Positions 40,503 through 50,880 of a stretch of DNA of 64,000 bases are shown in pieces. The translations under genes were made by a program, and so were the position numbers. The DNA is from Serratia proteamaculans (GTDB lineage Bacteria; Pseudomonadota; Gammaproteobacteria; Enterobacterales; Enterobacteriaceae): the NCBI RefSeq assembly GCF_008830365.1, contig NZ_WBKI01000003.1, positions 372,001 through 436,000 of the forward strand, written 5' to 3'. How positions within the stretch are numbered: position 1 is the stretch's first letter; every line of letters starts with the position of its first letter. The notes under the pieces were generated by a model that was not told the DNA's origin, did not search any database, and saw only the letters and a list, made by a program, of their open reading frames with translations.

Positions 40503-40552
40503 CTTACCTTTGCCAGCGCTGACGGGCCGATACACAAGTAGCCCATAAATGT

Positions 40553-40582
40553 AAAAAGCCCCGCAACGAATTGCGGGGCTTA
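40553..40582 (-). terminator. Intrinsic terminator after rpmA
   Basis: On the minus strand AGCCCCGCAA-ttcg-TTGCGGGGCT (perfect 10-bp stem, stable UUCG loop) is followed by TTTTTAC. It lies 28 bases after rpmA and 50 before yhbE. Confidence 0.93.
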
Positions 40583-40607
40583 CATCTATTTAGTAAGGCT
40601 CGGAAAA

Positions 40608-40877
<270 letters not shown>

Positions 40878-40882
40878 CTAAC

Positions 40883-41194
40883 TTAAGCGCTGATGCCGGT
40901 GATTTTAACGTCAGTGAACCACTGACGGTGGCCCTGCTGCTTACGATGGTGCTTACGACGACGAAACTTAACGATCTTAATTTTCTCGCCACGACCGTGA
41001 GCAACGACTTCAGCTTTGATCTTACCGCCATCGACGTAAGGAACGCCGATTTTGATATCTTCGCCATTAGCGATCATCAGAATCTGGTCAAACTCAACTG
41101 CTTCACCAGTTGCGATGTCCAGCTTTTCCAAGCGAATGGTTTGACCTTCGCTTACTCGGTGTTGTTTACCACCACTTTGGAAAACCGCGTACAT
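40883..41194 (-). CDS. rplU: 50S ribosomal protein L21
   Basis: A 103-residue protein. The family signature is near the C-terminus ([20 protein letters not shown]). The ATG at 41194 gives [18 protein letters not shown], identical in start to E. coli; a 20-residue longer frame is rejected. First gene of the rplU-rpmA unit, divergent from ispB across 269 bases. Confidence 0.98.
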   Translation of the reverse strand: MYAVFQSGGKQHRVSEGQTIRLEKLDIATGEAVEFDQILMIANGEDIKIGVPYVDGGKIKAEVVAHGRGEKIKIVKFRRRKHHRKQQGHRQWFTDVKITGISA

Positions 41195-41463
41195 ATAAAA
41201 CTCCGCTTTCCGCGTGCCCAACTGTTTAGTACAGAGCGCGCTATAAATATTCACAATAGGGCGCGAATTCTACGCAATAATCCAGCATATGACAAGAGCA
41301 GAATAAGACCAGAAGCAGAAAAAAGAAGAAAAAAAGCACAGTTTCTTTCATGGCGTTTATCTGAGCCGTTTTTCAAGTACAATCAGAGGGACAGTTACCG
41401 CCATGTACCGATGTGAGCAGCGATCTCAACGCGGTGAAGAGAAACACAGCTGAAAAAAATACA

Positions 41464-42435
41464 ATGAACCTAGAGCAAATTACCGAGTTAACCGCGCAAG
41501 ATATGGCGGCCGTGAACGCAACAATTCTCGAACAGCTGAATTCCGATGTCACGCTCATCAATCAGCTTGGCTATTACATTATCAGTGGTGGCGGTAAACG
41601 CATCCGCCCGATGATCGCCGTTCTGGCGGCGCGGGCGTTGCATTATCAGGGTGATAAACACATTACCGTGGCTGCGCTGATCGAATTCATTCACACCGCT
41701 ACCTTGTTGCATGATGACGTGGTGGATGAATCAGATATGCGCCGCGGCAAGGCCACCGCCAATGCCGCCTTCGGCAATGCTGCCAGCGTTCTGGTCGGCG
41801 ACTTCATTTATACCCGTGCTTTCCAGATGATGACCAGTCTGGAATCGCTGCGCGTGTTGGCGCTGATGTCCGAGGCCGTCAACGTAATAGCCGAAGGCGA
41901 AGTGCTGCAGTTAATGAACGTCAACGATCCGGACATTACCGAAGAAAGCTACATGCGGGTGATCTACAGCAAAACCGCACGTCTGTTTGAAGCAGCGGCA
42001 CAGTCCTCAGCCATCCTTTCAGATGCAAGTGAAGCAGAAGAAAAAGCGCTGCAGGATTACGGTCGCTACCTTGGCACCGCTTTCCAGTTGATCGATGACC
42101 TGCTCGATTACAGTGCCGACGGCAGCACCCTGGGTAAAAATACCGGTGACGATCTCAATGAAGGGAAGCCGACACTGCCGTTACTGCACGCCATGCATAA
42201 CAGCGAAGGCGCACAGAAAACCATGATCCGTGGGGCTATTGAACAAGGTAACGGCCGTCATTTGCTGGAACCCGTGTTGGAGGCCATGCAGAAATGCGGC
42301 TCGCTGGAATATACCCGCCAGCGTGCTGAGGAAGAGGCCGACAAGGCCATTGCCTCGTTGCAAGTTCTGCCGGAATCCGCTCATCGTTCCGCGCTGGAAG
42401 GATTAGCGCATCTTGCGGTTCAACGTGATTTTTAA
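41464..42435 (+). CDS. ispB: Octaprenyl diphosphate synthase IspB
   Basis: A 323-residue trans-prenyltransferase that makes the C40 side chain of ubiquinone and menaquinone. The first Asp-rich motif is DDVVD (84-88), the second DDLLD (211-215); GGGKRIRPM binds isopentenyl diphosphate. The ATG at 41464 gives MNLEQITELTAQDM, matching E. coli length 323; the 17-residue extension upstream is not supported. A terminator follows. Confidence 0.97.
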   Translation: MNLEQITELTAQDMAAVNATILEQLNSDVTLINQLGYYIISGGGKRIRPMIAVLAARALHYQGDKHITVAALIEFIHTATLLHDDVVDESDMRRGKATANAAFGNAASVLVGDFIYTRAFQMMTSLESLRVLALMSEAVNVIAEGEVLQLMNVNDPDITEESYMRVIYSKTARLFEAAAQSSAILSDASEAEEKALQDYGRYLGTAFQLIDDLLDYSADGSTLGKNTGDDLNEGKPTLPLLHAMHNSEGAQKTMIRGAIEQGNGRHLLEPVLEAMQKCGSLEYTRQRAEEEADKAIASLQVLPESAHRSALEGLAHLAVQRDF

Positions 42436-42462
42436 GAAACAATAAACGTCTTGCTGTTTCCA

Positions 42463-42483
42463 CAGACCCGCGCTGCGGGTCTG
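42463..42483. terminator. Hairpin between ispB and the Mu-repressor-like gene
   Basis: A perfect 9-bp stem CAGACCCGC-gct-GCGGGTCTG, 27 bases after the ispB stop and ending 2 bases before the end of the convergent gene. The plus-strand tail is ATCATTTCTC, the minus-strand tail TGGAAACAG, so it is a moderate terminator for ispB. Confidence 0.65.
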
Positions 42484-42484
42484 A

Positions 42485-42841
42485 TCATTTCTCCGCTGAA
42501 ATACGCGCCAATAAGCTACCGATCCCTTCTCGCATCAGGAACGCCAAAACTTTCTCACGTTCGCTCTCCGTCAGGTGATAGAAATATTCGATCCACACGG
42601 CCAGCGGATCCTTGCGGTCAAACTCATAGCTTGCAGGTTCTTCTTTTAATACCAATAAATTACGTATCCCGGCAGGCAAGCTGTCAATATGGTATTCCAG
42701 CGCTTTCCCCTGCACGCCTTTACGCCGGCGGCTGATCCAGCCTTCACGACGCGCCATCAAATTTATTCCCTGTGCTGAGGAGGGTAATCCTGCTACGCCT
42801 GTCAGCTCCTTGGCGGCAAACCACTCTTTTTTCATGGCCAT
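42485..42841 (-). CDS. Mu-type HTH DNA-binding protein (Mu repressor c-like)
   Basis: A 118-residue protein. Residues about 4-60 form a Mu-type helix-turn-helix domain (KEWFAAKELTGVAGLP, then GINLMARREGW and a KALEYHIDSLP ending), the domain shared by phage Mu repressor c and the MuA transposase N-terminus. The remaining 58 residues are helical and have no transposase catalytic core. The gene is divergent from sfsB (Ner-like), which is the c/ner arrangement of Mu. It is probably a domesticated phage regulator. Role unknown. Confidence 0.8.
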   Translation of the reverse strand: MAMKKEWFAAKELTGVAGLPSSAQGINLMARREGWISRRRKGVQGKALEYHIDSLPAGIRNLLVLKEEPASYEFDRKDPLAVWIEYFYHLTESEREKVLAFLMREGIGSLLARISAEK

Positions 42842-42906
42842 GTTCTCTGGGCAAAAGTCGGCAAATATCTTTTTTTGGAAATTTATGGGATATTTTTTAA
42901 GAAATT

Positions 42907-42986
42907 TAGTGGTATCCTAGTCTCCGTATAAGCGTTTCATGTTGTTCAAACGATTAATTTTGACCTGTTAGTTATACCACTAACAG
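42907..42986. promoter_or_regulatory. Operator-like palindromes in the c-like/sfsB divergent region
   Basis: CTGTTAGT-tatacc-ACTAACAG (42965-42986) is a perfect 8-bp inverted repeat. The 9-mer TAGTGGTAT at 42907-42915 recurs inverted as ATACCACTA at 42974-42982, overlapping that palindrome. The whole 176-base region is strongly AT-rich. The repeats lie between two divergent DNA-binding-protein genes, so they are good candidates for binding sites of one or both. Binding is inferred. Confidence 0.65.
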
Positions 42987-43017
42987 AACTTTCGCTAATC
43001 AAAAAAGGAATGCAAAC

Positions 43018-43278
43018 ATGAACTCAAGGAACAAGGACTGGCATCCGGCGGATATCATTGCGGCTTTACGTAAGAAGGGAACTACACTGGCGGCGGTATC
43101 GCGCAAGGCAGGGCTAAGCTCATCAACGCTGGCGAATGCGCTATCGCGCCCCTGGCCAAAAGGGGAATGGTTAATTGCCGAATCACTTAACATCCATCCT
43201 GCAGAGATTTGGCCAAGCCGTTATTTCGATCCGCACACCCACAACCTGCTGGATCGAAAAGCCCGCATCCGGTCATAG
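43018..43278 (+). CDS. sfsB: Ner-like DNA-binding transcriptional regulator SfsB (Nlp)
   Basis: An 86-residue lambda-repressor-like HTH protein of the phage Mu/D108 Ner family. WHPADIIAALRKKGTTLAAVSRKAGLSSSTLANALSRPWPKGE carries the helix-turn-helix and matches E. coli SfsB. In E. coli it was found to stimulate maltose metabolism genes; the true regulon is unclear. AAAGGA is 7 bases before the ATG. It lies next to ispB as in E. coli, but here with a divergent Mu-c-like partner. Confidence 0.92.
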   Translation: MNSRNKDWHPADIIAALRKKGTTLAAVSRKAGLSSSTLANALSRPWPKGEWLIAESLNIHPAEIWPSRYFDPHTHNLLDRKARIRS

Positions 43279-43288
43279 CTGCGGGCAT

Positions 43289-43318
43289 AAAAAAACCGCC
43301 GGTACGCTGTCCGGCGGC
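43289..43318 (-). terminator. Intrinsic terminator of mdh
   Basis: On the minus strand CCGCCGG-acagcgta-CCGGCGG is followed by seven T, 29 bases beyond the mdh stop, between convergent sfsB and mdh. Confidence 0.9.
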
Positions 43319-43346
43319 CTATGTATACTCATGCACCACTGAATGA

Positions 43347-45222
<1,876 letters not shown>

Positions 45223-45230
45223 TGCATAGC

Positions 45231-45275
45231 GCTAACCAAATGCGGCCAACGGTCGCGTTTTGTTAGCACTTCTTT
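45231..45275 (+). terminator. Terminator of argR
   Basis: A long stem: GCTAAC pairs with GTTAGC and inner AAATGCG with CGCGTTT (one G-T pair), followed by ACTTCTTTAA. It begins 8 bases after the argR stop. The T-tract is interrupted. Confidence 0.65.
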
Positions 45276-45627
45276 AACCCTACCCTTACCTTTCCCCCAT
45301 CATCTACCACGTTTAAAACCAGGTTTCCTCCACACCACAACACATTTAAATGACATTTCACCGTAACCAGTGATAGCTACTGCTATCTTCCGCACTTTTG
45401 GTCAAAAACACTTACCTTATTGAAATTACATAATTTTAACATTGAAAGATCGTTTTATGAGCGGTTTTTATTCCATCTGGTTATTAAAAATAAGCAACGC
45501 CATAATAAAGTTTCACAAGAAACTGTTAGCTAACTATTAATTTTTAGAGTTACTAGATGTATACTCATTTCCGTGACGTAAATCACAGTTCATTGGAACT
45601 GATAAAAGAATACGAAAAGGATAAATC
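45276..45627 (+). promoter_or_regulatory. Upstream region of the yhcN-like pair with a CRP-like palindrome
   Basis: About 350 AT-rich bases without a gene. A 6-bp hairpin lies at 45372-45387 (GATAGC/GCTATC). TATACT at 45560-45565 is a good -10 candidate. Directly after it CGTGA-cgtaaa-TCACA (45572-45587) resembles a CRP site. Because it overlaps the predicted start point it would repress rather than activate, or the promoter lies elsewhere. Confidence 0.4.
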
Positions 45628-45891
45628 ATGAAAATTAAAGCTACCATCGCAACTATGAGCATTCTATCCATGCTTTCTTTCGGCGCATTTGCAGCACAAT
45701 CTGTTGATGCAAATCAGGCCGCAAAAATGCAGGCCGCAGGCACCATTACCGTCAGCGGCGTTGCCGGTGCACCTTCAGACATCCGTCAGGCACTGTCTGA
45801 AAAAGCCGATGCCAAAGGGGCAACCGCTTACCGTGTAATCGAAGCGCGCAACGAAGGTAACTTCCACGCCACCGCAGAAATTTACAAATAA
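45628..45891 (+). CDS. YhcN/BhsA family periplasmic protein (DUF1471), copy 1
   Basis: An 87-residue secreted protein. The signal peptide is about 1-22 (cleavage after FGAFA). The mature part is one DUF1471 (YdgH/BhsA/McbA-like) domain with the pattern GTITVSGVAGAPSDIRQALSEKADAKGATAYRVIEA and ending HATAEIYK. Family members respond to acid, peroxide or envelope stress and affect biofilm. It is a paralogue of the next gene; the two differ at a minority of positions. AAAGG is 7 bases before the ATG. Confidence 0.9.
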   Translation: MKIKATIATMSILSMLSFGAFAAQSVDANQAAKMQAAGTITVSGVAGAPSDIRQALSEKADAKGATAYRVIEARNEGNFHATAEIYK

Positions 45892-46015
45892 GTACAAGGT
45901 GTTACCCGGAAACGGGCAATAAAACTCTGGAACCCAGCATTACCGATAACAGCCTTCAAGAATAAAAACGCTGCAAAAGCCCTTCCAGGCGGTTATCGCA
46001 ACAGGACCCAATATC

Positions 46016-46279
46016 ATGAACATGAAAACTACCCTCGCCGCACTCAGCCTGCTGTCAGTCGTTTCGTTCGGTGCTTCTGCCGCCACGTTAATCACTAATG
46101 ATCAGGCCAACAATCTTCAGTCGGTCGGTACCATTACCGCCAGCGGTATTACCGGCGCGCCTTCCGATATTCGCCAGGTCCTGTCCGACAAGGCCGACAA
46201 GCAAGGCGCTAAAGCCTACCGCGTGATCGAAGCCTACGAAAACGGCAACTGGCACGCAACAGCAGAAATCTACAAATAA
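46016..46279 (+). CDS. yhcN: YhcN family periplasmic protein (DUF1471), copy 2
   Basis: An 87-residue paralogue of the gene 124 bases upstream: signal peptide 1-22 (FGASA), then GTITASGITGAPSDIRQVLSDKADKQGAKAYRVIEA and the same HATAEIYK end. The neighbourhood of argR agrees with E. coli yhcN. It probably arose by tandem duplication; which copy is the E. coli orthologue is uncertain. The ATG at 46016 has AGGA 9 bases upstream. Confidence 0.9.
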   Translation: MNMKTTLAALSLLSVVSFGASAATLITNDQANNLQSVGTITASGITGAPSDIRQVLSDKADKQGAKAYRVIEAYENGNWHATAEIYK

Positions 46280-46292
46280 CAATTCAGAGGAC

Positions 46293-46352
46293 ATGCTTAC
46301 CGAACTGATTACCCTCGTCACTGCCACTGCCGAGTTCTGTCGTAAGCACTGA
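46293..46352 (+). CDS. Possible 19-residue ORF downstream of yhcN
   Basis: A short frame MLTELITLVTATAEFCRKH, preceded by AGAGG two bases before the ATG. It starts 13 bases after the yhcN stop and ends 42 bases before the terminator, so it would be the last cistron of the yhcN transcript. A hydrophobic first half and basic end resemble small membrane peptides. There is no homologue that I recognise; it could be chance. Confidence 0.25.
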   Translation: MLTELITLVTATAEFCRKH

Positions 46353-46394
46353 TTCTCTGGAGAAACTTCGTCGTCCTATCCGACGGACCCCGTT

Positions 46395-46418
46395 GCCCTC
46401 GCTCGCGAGGGCTTTTTT
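46395..46418 (+). terminator. Intrinsic terminator of the yhcN pair
   Basis: GCCCTCGC-tc-GCGAGGGC followed by six T; a strong terminator 115 bases after the yhcN stop. Confidence 0.95.
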
Positions 46419-46426
46419 ATGGGCGT

Positions 46427-46449
46427 AAAAAAGGGCCGTGACCGGCCCT
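46427..46449 (-). terminator. Intrinsic terminator of mpl
   Basis: On the minus strand AGGGCCG-gtca-CGGCCCT is followed by TTTTT, 31 bases beyond the mpl stop. It is convergent with the yhcN terminator 9 bases away. Confidence 0.9.
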
Positions 46450-46479
46450 TGGCACAAAGTATTTCAAATTCCCAAACAA

Positions 46480-47859
46480 TCAATAGGTTGCTTTCGGTTC
46501 CGGTTTGTTGGCCAAAGCCTCCAACAGCCGATCGTGGATCCCACCAAAGCCGCCGTTACTCATCACCAAAATATGGTCACCCGGCTGGGCTGTTTTCACG
46601 ATCATATCCACCAGCGTGTCGAGGTCGGCACTCCAGTGGGCCGGCTGAACGCAGGCTTCCGCCACTTCCGCAACCTGCCAGGGGATATGGTGCGGCTGGA
46701 ACAGGAACACTTCATCAGCACGGCCAAGGGATGGCGCCAGATCGTTCTTGCTAATCCCCATTTTCATGGTGTTGGAACGCGGCTCGAGCACAGCCAGAAT
46801 GCGGGCGGTGCCGCCGACTTTGCCACGCAACGCGGCCAGGGTCGCCAGGATCGCCGTTGGGTGATGGGCAAAATCGTCATATACCGTGATGCCATTGGCT
46901 TCACCACGTAACTCCAGGCGACGACGAGCATTGATAAAGTCGTCGAGTGCACGGCAAGCATCGGCAGGCAGCACGCCAACATGACGGGTGGCGGCAATGG
47001 CCATCAAACCGTTATGCATGTTGTGTTCACCCACCAGAGACCACTTCACTTCACCTACCTGTTCGCCATTGAGGAATACCGCATAATGGCTGGCATCCGG
47101 CGTCAGTTTCTGCGCACGCCATGCTCCCTCTTCCCCAATCAGTTCCTGCTCACTCCAGCAGCCCATCGCCATCACCTGTTTCAGGTGGCTGTCGTTATCA
47201 GGCAAAATGATCTTGCCCTTGCCCGGCACCAAACGCACCAGATGGTGGAACTGTTTTTGGATCGCTTTCAGATCGTCGAAGATATCGGCGTGATCAAATT
47301 CAAGGTTGTTCAGGATCAGCGTACGCGGGCTGTAATGCACAAACTTGGAACGCTTGTCGAAGAACGCGCAATCATACTCGTCGGCTTCGATCACAAAGAA
47401 CGGGCTATCGCCCAGGCGAGCAGAAACGTCAAAGTTGCCCGGAACCCCACCAATAACAAAGCCCGGCTGGTAGCCGCAGGCTTCCAGGATCCAGGTCGCC
47501 ATGCCCGCGGTGGTGGTTTTACCGTGTGTCCCGGCAACGGCCAACACCCAACGATCGCGCAGCACATAATCGTGCAGCCACTGTGGGCCGGAAACGTAAG
47601 GGATACCCTGCTCCAGTACCGCTTCAACGCATGGATTGCCGCGTGTCATGGCGTTACCGATGATCACCAGGTCTGGTGCAGGATCCAACTGAGCCGGATC
47701 GTAACCCTGGATCAGATCGATCCCTTCCCTCTCCAACAGCGTGCTCATCGGCGGATAGACATTAGCGTCAGAGCCGGTCACCTCATGCCCTAGCGAACGT
47801 GCCAGCACCGCCAGCCCGCCCATAAAGGTGCCACAGATCCCAAGAATGTGAATGCGCAT
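46480..47859 (-). CDS. mpl: UDP-MurNAc:L-alanyl-gamma-D-glutamyl-meso-DAP ligase (murein recycling)
   Basis: A 459-residue Mur-ligase family enzyme that attaches recycled tripeptide to UDP-MurNAc. It has an N-terminal Rossmann-like domain (MRIHILGICGTFMGGLA), the P-loop GTHGKTTT (110-117), the central NNLEFDHADIF motif and a C-terminal domain with LEPRSNTMKMG. The ATG at 47859 matches E. coli; a 57-residue upstream extension would overlap fbp and is rejected. Divergent from fbp across 169 bases. Confidence 0.96.
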   Translation of the reverse strand: MRIHILGICGTFMGGLAVLARSLGHEVTGSDANVYPPMSTLLEREGIDLIQGYDPAQLDPAPDLVIIGNAMTRGNPCVEAVLEQGIPYVSGPQWLHDYVLRDRWVLAVAGTHGKTTTAGMATWILEACGYQPGFVIGGVPGNFDVSARLGDSPFFVIEADEYDCAFFDKRSKFVHYSPRTLILNNLEFDHADIFDDLKAIQKQFHHLVRLVPGKGKIILPDNDSHLKQVMAMGCWSEQELIGEEGAWRAQKLTPDASHYAVFLNGEQVGEVKWSLVGEHNMHNGLMAIAATRHVGVLPADACRALDDFINARRRLELRGEANGITVYDDFAHHPTAILATLAALRGKVGGTARILAVLEPRSNTMKMGISKNDLAPSLGRADEVFLFQPHHIPWQVAEVAEACVQPAHWSADLDTLVDMIVKTAQPGDHILVMSNGGFGGIHDRLLEALANKPEPKATY

Positions 47860-48028
47860 AGTTTTCTCATAGAGTACGTCGAATGTTGCCCCCATTCTAA
47901 CGCTCAGAATCGTCCAGAAGAAATGGATTTGCCTATGAATAGCGTTCATCTTTGGGCTACACTGCTCGCGAATACGTTGGCGGTTTGTTAACAAACCGCT
48001 ACCCATCCGTAGATTCAGGGATTGTGTC

Positions 48029-49033
48029 ATGAAAACGTTAGGCGAATTTATCGTCGAGAAACAGCACGACTTCTCTCACGCCACCGGCGAGCTGACAGCA
48101 TTACTTTCTGCAATTAAACTGGGCGCCAAAATCATCCACCGCGATATCAACAAAGCGGGCCTGGTTGATATTCTCGGCACCAGCGGCGTTTCCAACGTAC
48201 AGGGTGAAGTTCAGATGAAACTGGACCTGTATGCCAACGAAAAGCTGAAAGCAGCATTGAAAGCGCGCGGTGAAGTTGCGGGTATCGCTTCTGAAGAAGA
48301 AGATGAAATCGTGATATTCGACGGCGAGCGGGCTGAAAATGCCAAGTACGTGGTGCTGATGGATCCGTTGGACGGCTCGTCCAACATCGATGTCAACGTC
48401 TCGGTCGGTACGATTTTCTCTATCTATCGTCGCATTACCCCGGTCGGCATTCCAGTGACCGAAGAAGACTTCCTGCAACCAGGTAGCGCTCAGGTCGCCG
48501 CCGGCTACGTGGTTTATGGTTCATCCACCATGCTGGTGTACACCACCGGTTATGGCGTGCATGCCTTTACTTACGATCCTTCTCTGGGCGTGTTCTGTCT
48601 CTCCCATGAGAAAGTCCGCTTCCCGACTAGCGGCAATATGTATTCCATCAACGAAGGTAACTACATCAAGTTCCCGCGCGGTGTGAAGAAATATATTAAA
48701 TATTGTCAGGAGCAGGACGAAGCGACGCAGCGGCCTTACACCTCCCGCTACATCGGTTCACTGGTTGCCGACTTCCACCGCAACCTGCTGAAAGGCGGCA
48801 TCTATATTTATCCAAGCACCGCCAGCCACCCGCAAGGCAAGCTGCGCCTGCTGTATGAATGCAACCCGATGGCGTTCCTGGCGGAACAGGCCGGCGGTAA
48901 AGCCAGCGACGGTAAAAACCGTATTCTGGACATTACCCCGGTGAAACTGCACCAGCGTGCACCGTTCTTCGTCGGCACCAAATCCATGGTGGAAGACGCC
49001 GAGCGCTTTATCGCCGAGAACCCGGACGAATAA
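48029..49033 (+). CDS. fbp: Fructose-1,6-bisphosphatase class I
   Basis: A 334-residue gluconeogenic enzyme. The metal-binding [12 protein letters not shown] motif (about 111-122) is intact, as are the substrate-binding [17 protein letters not shown] segment (here [13 protein letters not shown]) and the GGIYIYPS stretch. Mpl-fbp divergence is conserved with E. coli. Downstream the usual neighbour ppa is displaced by an inserted chemoreceptor gene. Confidence 0.97.
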   Translation: MKTLGEFIVEKQHDFSHATGELTALLSAIKLGAKIIHRDINKAGLVDILGTSGVSNVQGEVQMKLDLYANEKLKAALKARGEVAGIASEEEDEIVIFDGERAENAKYVVLMDPLDGSSNIDVNVSVGTIFSIYRRITPVGIPVTEEDFLQPGSAQVAAGYVVYGSSTMLVYTTGYGVHAFTYDPSLGVFCLSHEKVRFPTSGNMYSINEGNYIKFPRGVKKYIKYCQEQDEATQRPYTSRYIGSLVADFHRNLLKGGIYIYPSTASHPQGKLRLLYECNPMAFLAEQAGGKASDGKNRILDITPVKLHQRAPFFVGTKSMVEDAERFIAENPDE

Positions 49034-49043
49034 CCGGTTCTAT

Positions 49044-49070
49044 GCGGGGGGCGCATTTCGCCCCCCTGCA
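49044..49070. terminator. Hairpin terminator between fbp and the chemoreceptor gene
   Basis: GGGGGGCG-cattt-CGCCCCCC, with flanking GC/GC pairing, lies 13 bases after the fbp stop and touches the stop of the convergent chemoreceptor gene. The T-tract is poor on both strands, yet the stem is very stable. Confidence 0.7.
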
Positions 49071-50624
49071 TTAGAGTTTGAACGCCGCCATACTCTGCGC
49101 CAGCAACTGAGCCTGCTCCTCCAGCGAGCGCGTCGCTGCCGCCGACTCTTCGACTAATGCCGCATTTTGCTGAGCCACCTGATCCATCTGTGCCACCGCC
49201 AGGTTGACCTGCTCAATACCGCTGCTTTGCTCGCGCGTAGCCGCAGAAATCTCCCGCATCAACGCCGTTACACGTCCCACTTCGCCGGTGATCCCATTCA
49301 TGGTTTTCGCCGCTGACTCGGCCATCTGTTCGCCTTCCTGCACCCGGTTTTGCGATGCTTCGATCAGCCCTTTAATCTCTTTCGCCGACTGCGCGCTACG
49401 TTGGGCCAGGTTGCGAACCTCACCGGCTACCACGGCGAAACCTCGCCCTTGTTCACCCGCACGTGCCGCCTCTACCGCCGCATTCAGTGCCAAAATATTG
49501 GTCTGGAAAGAGATGCCGTCCATCACGCTGATGATATCGGCGATGCGCCGTGAACTGTCGGTTATCGCCTGCATCTTGTCCATTACCTGGCTGACCACCT
49601 CACTGCCCTGATTCGCGATATCAGAGACGCTAAGCGCCAGTTGATTGGCCTGTTCGCAGTTCTCGGCATTCATTTTCACCGTTGAGGTCAGTTGCTCCAT
49701 GCTGGCGGCGGTTTCCTCCAGCGAAGCAGCCGACTCTTCGGTACGCTGTGCCAGGTGCTGGTTACCGGCAGCCAGTTCGCGTGAACCGGTGTCAATTTGG
49801 CTACTGGCATCACGCACCTTACTGACTGAACTGACCAATGCCTGTTGCATCCGCTGCATCGCACGCACCAGACGGCCCATTTCGGTTTCCCCTTCGCCGA
49901 TGATGTGGTGCGTCAGGTCGCCGCCGGCGATATGTTCCAGCTGAGCGATAGATTCATCCAGTGGCCGCAGGATAATCACCCGCAACGCAAACCAGGCCAG
50001 TACCGCCAGCAATACACTGAGCAGGCCGGCGATCAGGATCAGGGTAATCTTGGTGCTGGCGTTGCTTTCCGCCTCATGCACCCGTTGCTGGCCAATCTTC
50101 ATGGCAAAGCTACGGAAATCGCTGAGGTCTTTTTCGAAAGCGATGCTCAGGGCGGAGATTTTGGTTTCCTGGATGTCGTAATAATCATCAACTTTGCCGG
50201 CCTTGATGGCATCGGCCATTGGCCTGACGCCCTGCTCCAGATAAGCGCGATAGCTGTTTTGCAAACGAGTGGACAATTCGCGCCCACGTTCGGTCACGGT
50301 GCCGACGCTGACAAAGCGCGCCATTTCCTGCTTTGACTGCGCAAGGTAATCATAAATGCGGCCCACCGTGGCATCAGACACTTCGATCTGGCCAATTTCG
50401 CGCTGGCGCACCGCCAGTGAGGCGGCCGTTCTGGCCCGCAGCGTCAGGTTGGAACTGCTGGCCAGCGATCCCAGTTCTTCCCCCAGGATCTGGTTCAGGG
50501 TATTTAACGAACGCGAGCCTTCGTTAATGGCGTTGACGCCGATCGTGCTGACCATAATCAACAGCAGCGTCATCAGGCTCAGCAGGGCAATCAGCCCGGC
50601 CTTGACCGTAATCTTTTTTAACAT
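49071..50624 (-). CDS. Methyl-accepting chemotaxis protein
   Basis: A 517-residue chemoreceptor of the enteric Tar/Tsr type. It has a signal-anchor helix (about 10-30), a periplasmic four-helix TarH-like ligand domain (31-190), a second helix (about 192-214), HAMP (215-268) and a cytoplasmic hairpin whose tip is [20 protein letters not shown]. Methylation-helix Glu/Gln pairs are present. The C-terminus ends AAFKL, so the CheR/CheB-tethering NWETF pentapeptide is missing and the receptor would depend on others for adaptation. The ligand is unknown. Confidence 0.93.
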   Translation of the reverse strand: MLKKITVKAGLIALLSLMTLLLIMVSTIGVNAINEGSRSLNTLNQILGEELGSLASSSNLTLRARTAASLAVRQREIGQIEVSDATVGRIYDYLAQSKQEMARFVSVGTVTERGRELSTRLQNSYRAYLEQGVRPMADAIKAGKVDDYYDIQETKISALSIAFEKDLSDFRSFAMKIGQQRVHEAESNASTKITLILIAGLLSVLLAVLAWFALRVIILRPLDESIAQLEHIAGGDLTHHIIGEGETEMGRLVRAMQRMQQALVSSVSKVRDASSQIDTGSRELAAGNQHLAQRTEESAASLEETAASMEQLTSTVKMNAENCEQANQLALSVSDIANQGSEVVSQVMDKMQAITDSSRRIADIISVMDGISFQTNILALNAAVEAARAGEQGRGFAVVAGEVRNLAQRSAQSAKEIKGLIEASQNRVQEGEQMAESAAKTMNGITGEVGRVTALMREISAATREQSSGIEQVNLAVAQMDQVAQQNAALVEESAAATRSLEEQAQLLAQSMAAFKL

Positions 50625-50834
50625 GAGTTGTTCCCGGCTTCAGAAATAGTGAGTTCTAACGTAGAGGAGGTAAAACGCAGAGCCAGACTTCGCCGACTCA
50701 TTATTATTTGATGAAGTTATCGGCAACCGCGGGAAAAACTTAACGCCGTTGGAGGATTAATCTGGAAATTCAGTGGATGGCCGTCTGCCGGGGCGAGGGT
50801 GATGAAAAGGGCAGGAAATCGCAAAAGAGTCCGC

Positions 50835-50840
50835 TATAAT
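50835..50840 (+). promoter_or_regulatory. -10 box of the ppa promoter
   Basis: A perfect TATAAT, 40 bases before the ppa start. The -35 region 17 bases upstream is weak (GCAGGA), so the placement is likely but not proven. Confidence 0.55.
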
Positions 50841-50880
50841 AGCCGCCACTCCATTTCTGGTTTGATTAAAGGAAACCGAC

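Noticed and set aside
42485-42841. Remnant of a transposase or Mu-like prophage
   Set aside because: The gene has only the Mu-type HTH and a short helical tail, an intact frame, and no flanking phage genes or terminal repeats; a standalone regulator is the better reading.
42907-42986. Attachment site or insertion-sequence end
   Set aside because: The repeats are internal to a divergent promoter region, with no target duplication or recombinase gene nearby.
49071-50624. Chemoreceptor as a truncated pseudogene because the C-terminal pentapeptide is missing
   Set aside because: All domains are complete and the frame is intact; many receptors naturally lack the pentapeptide.
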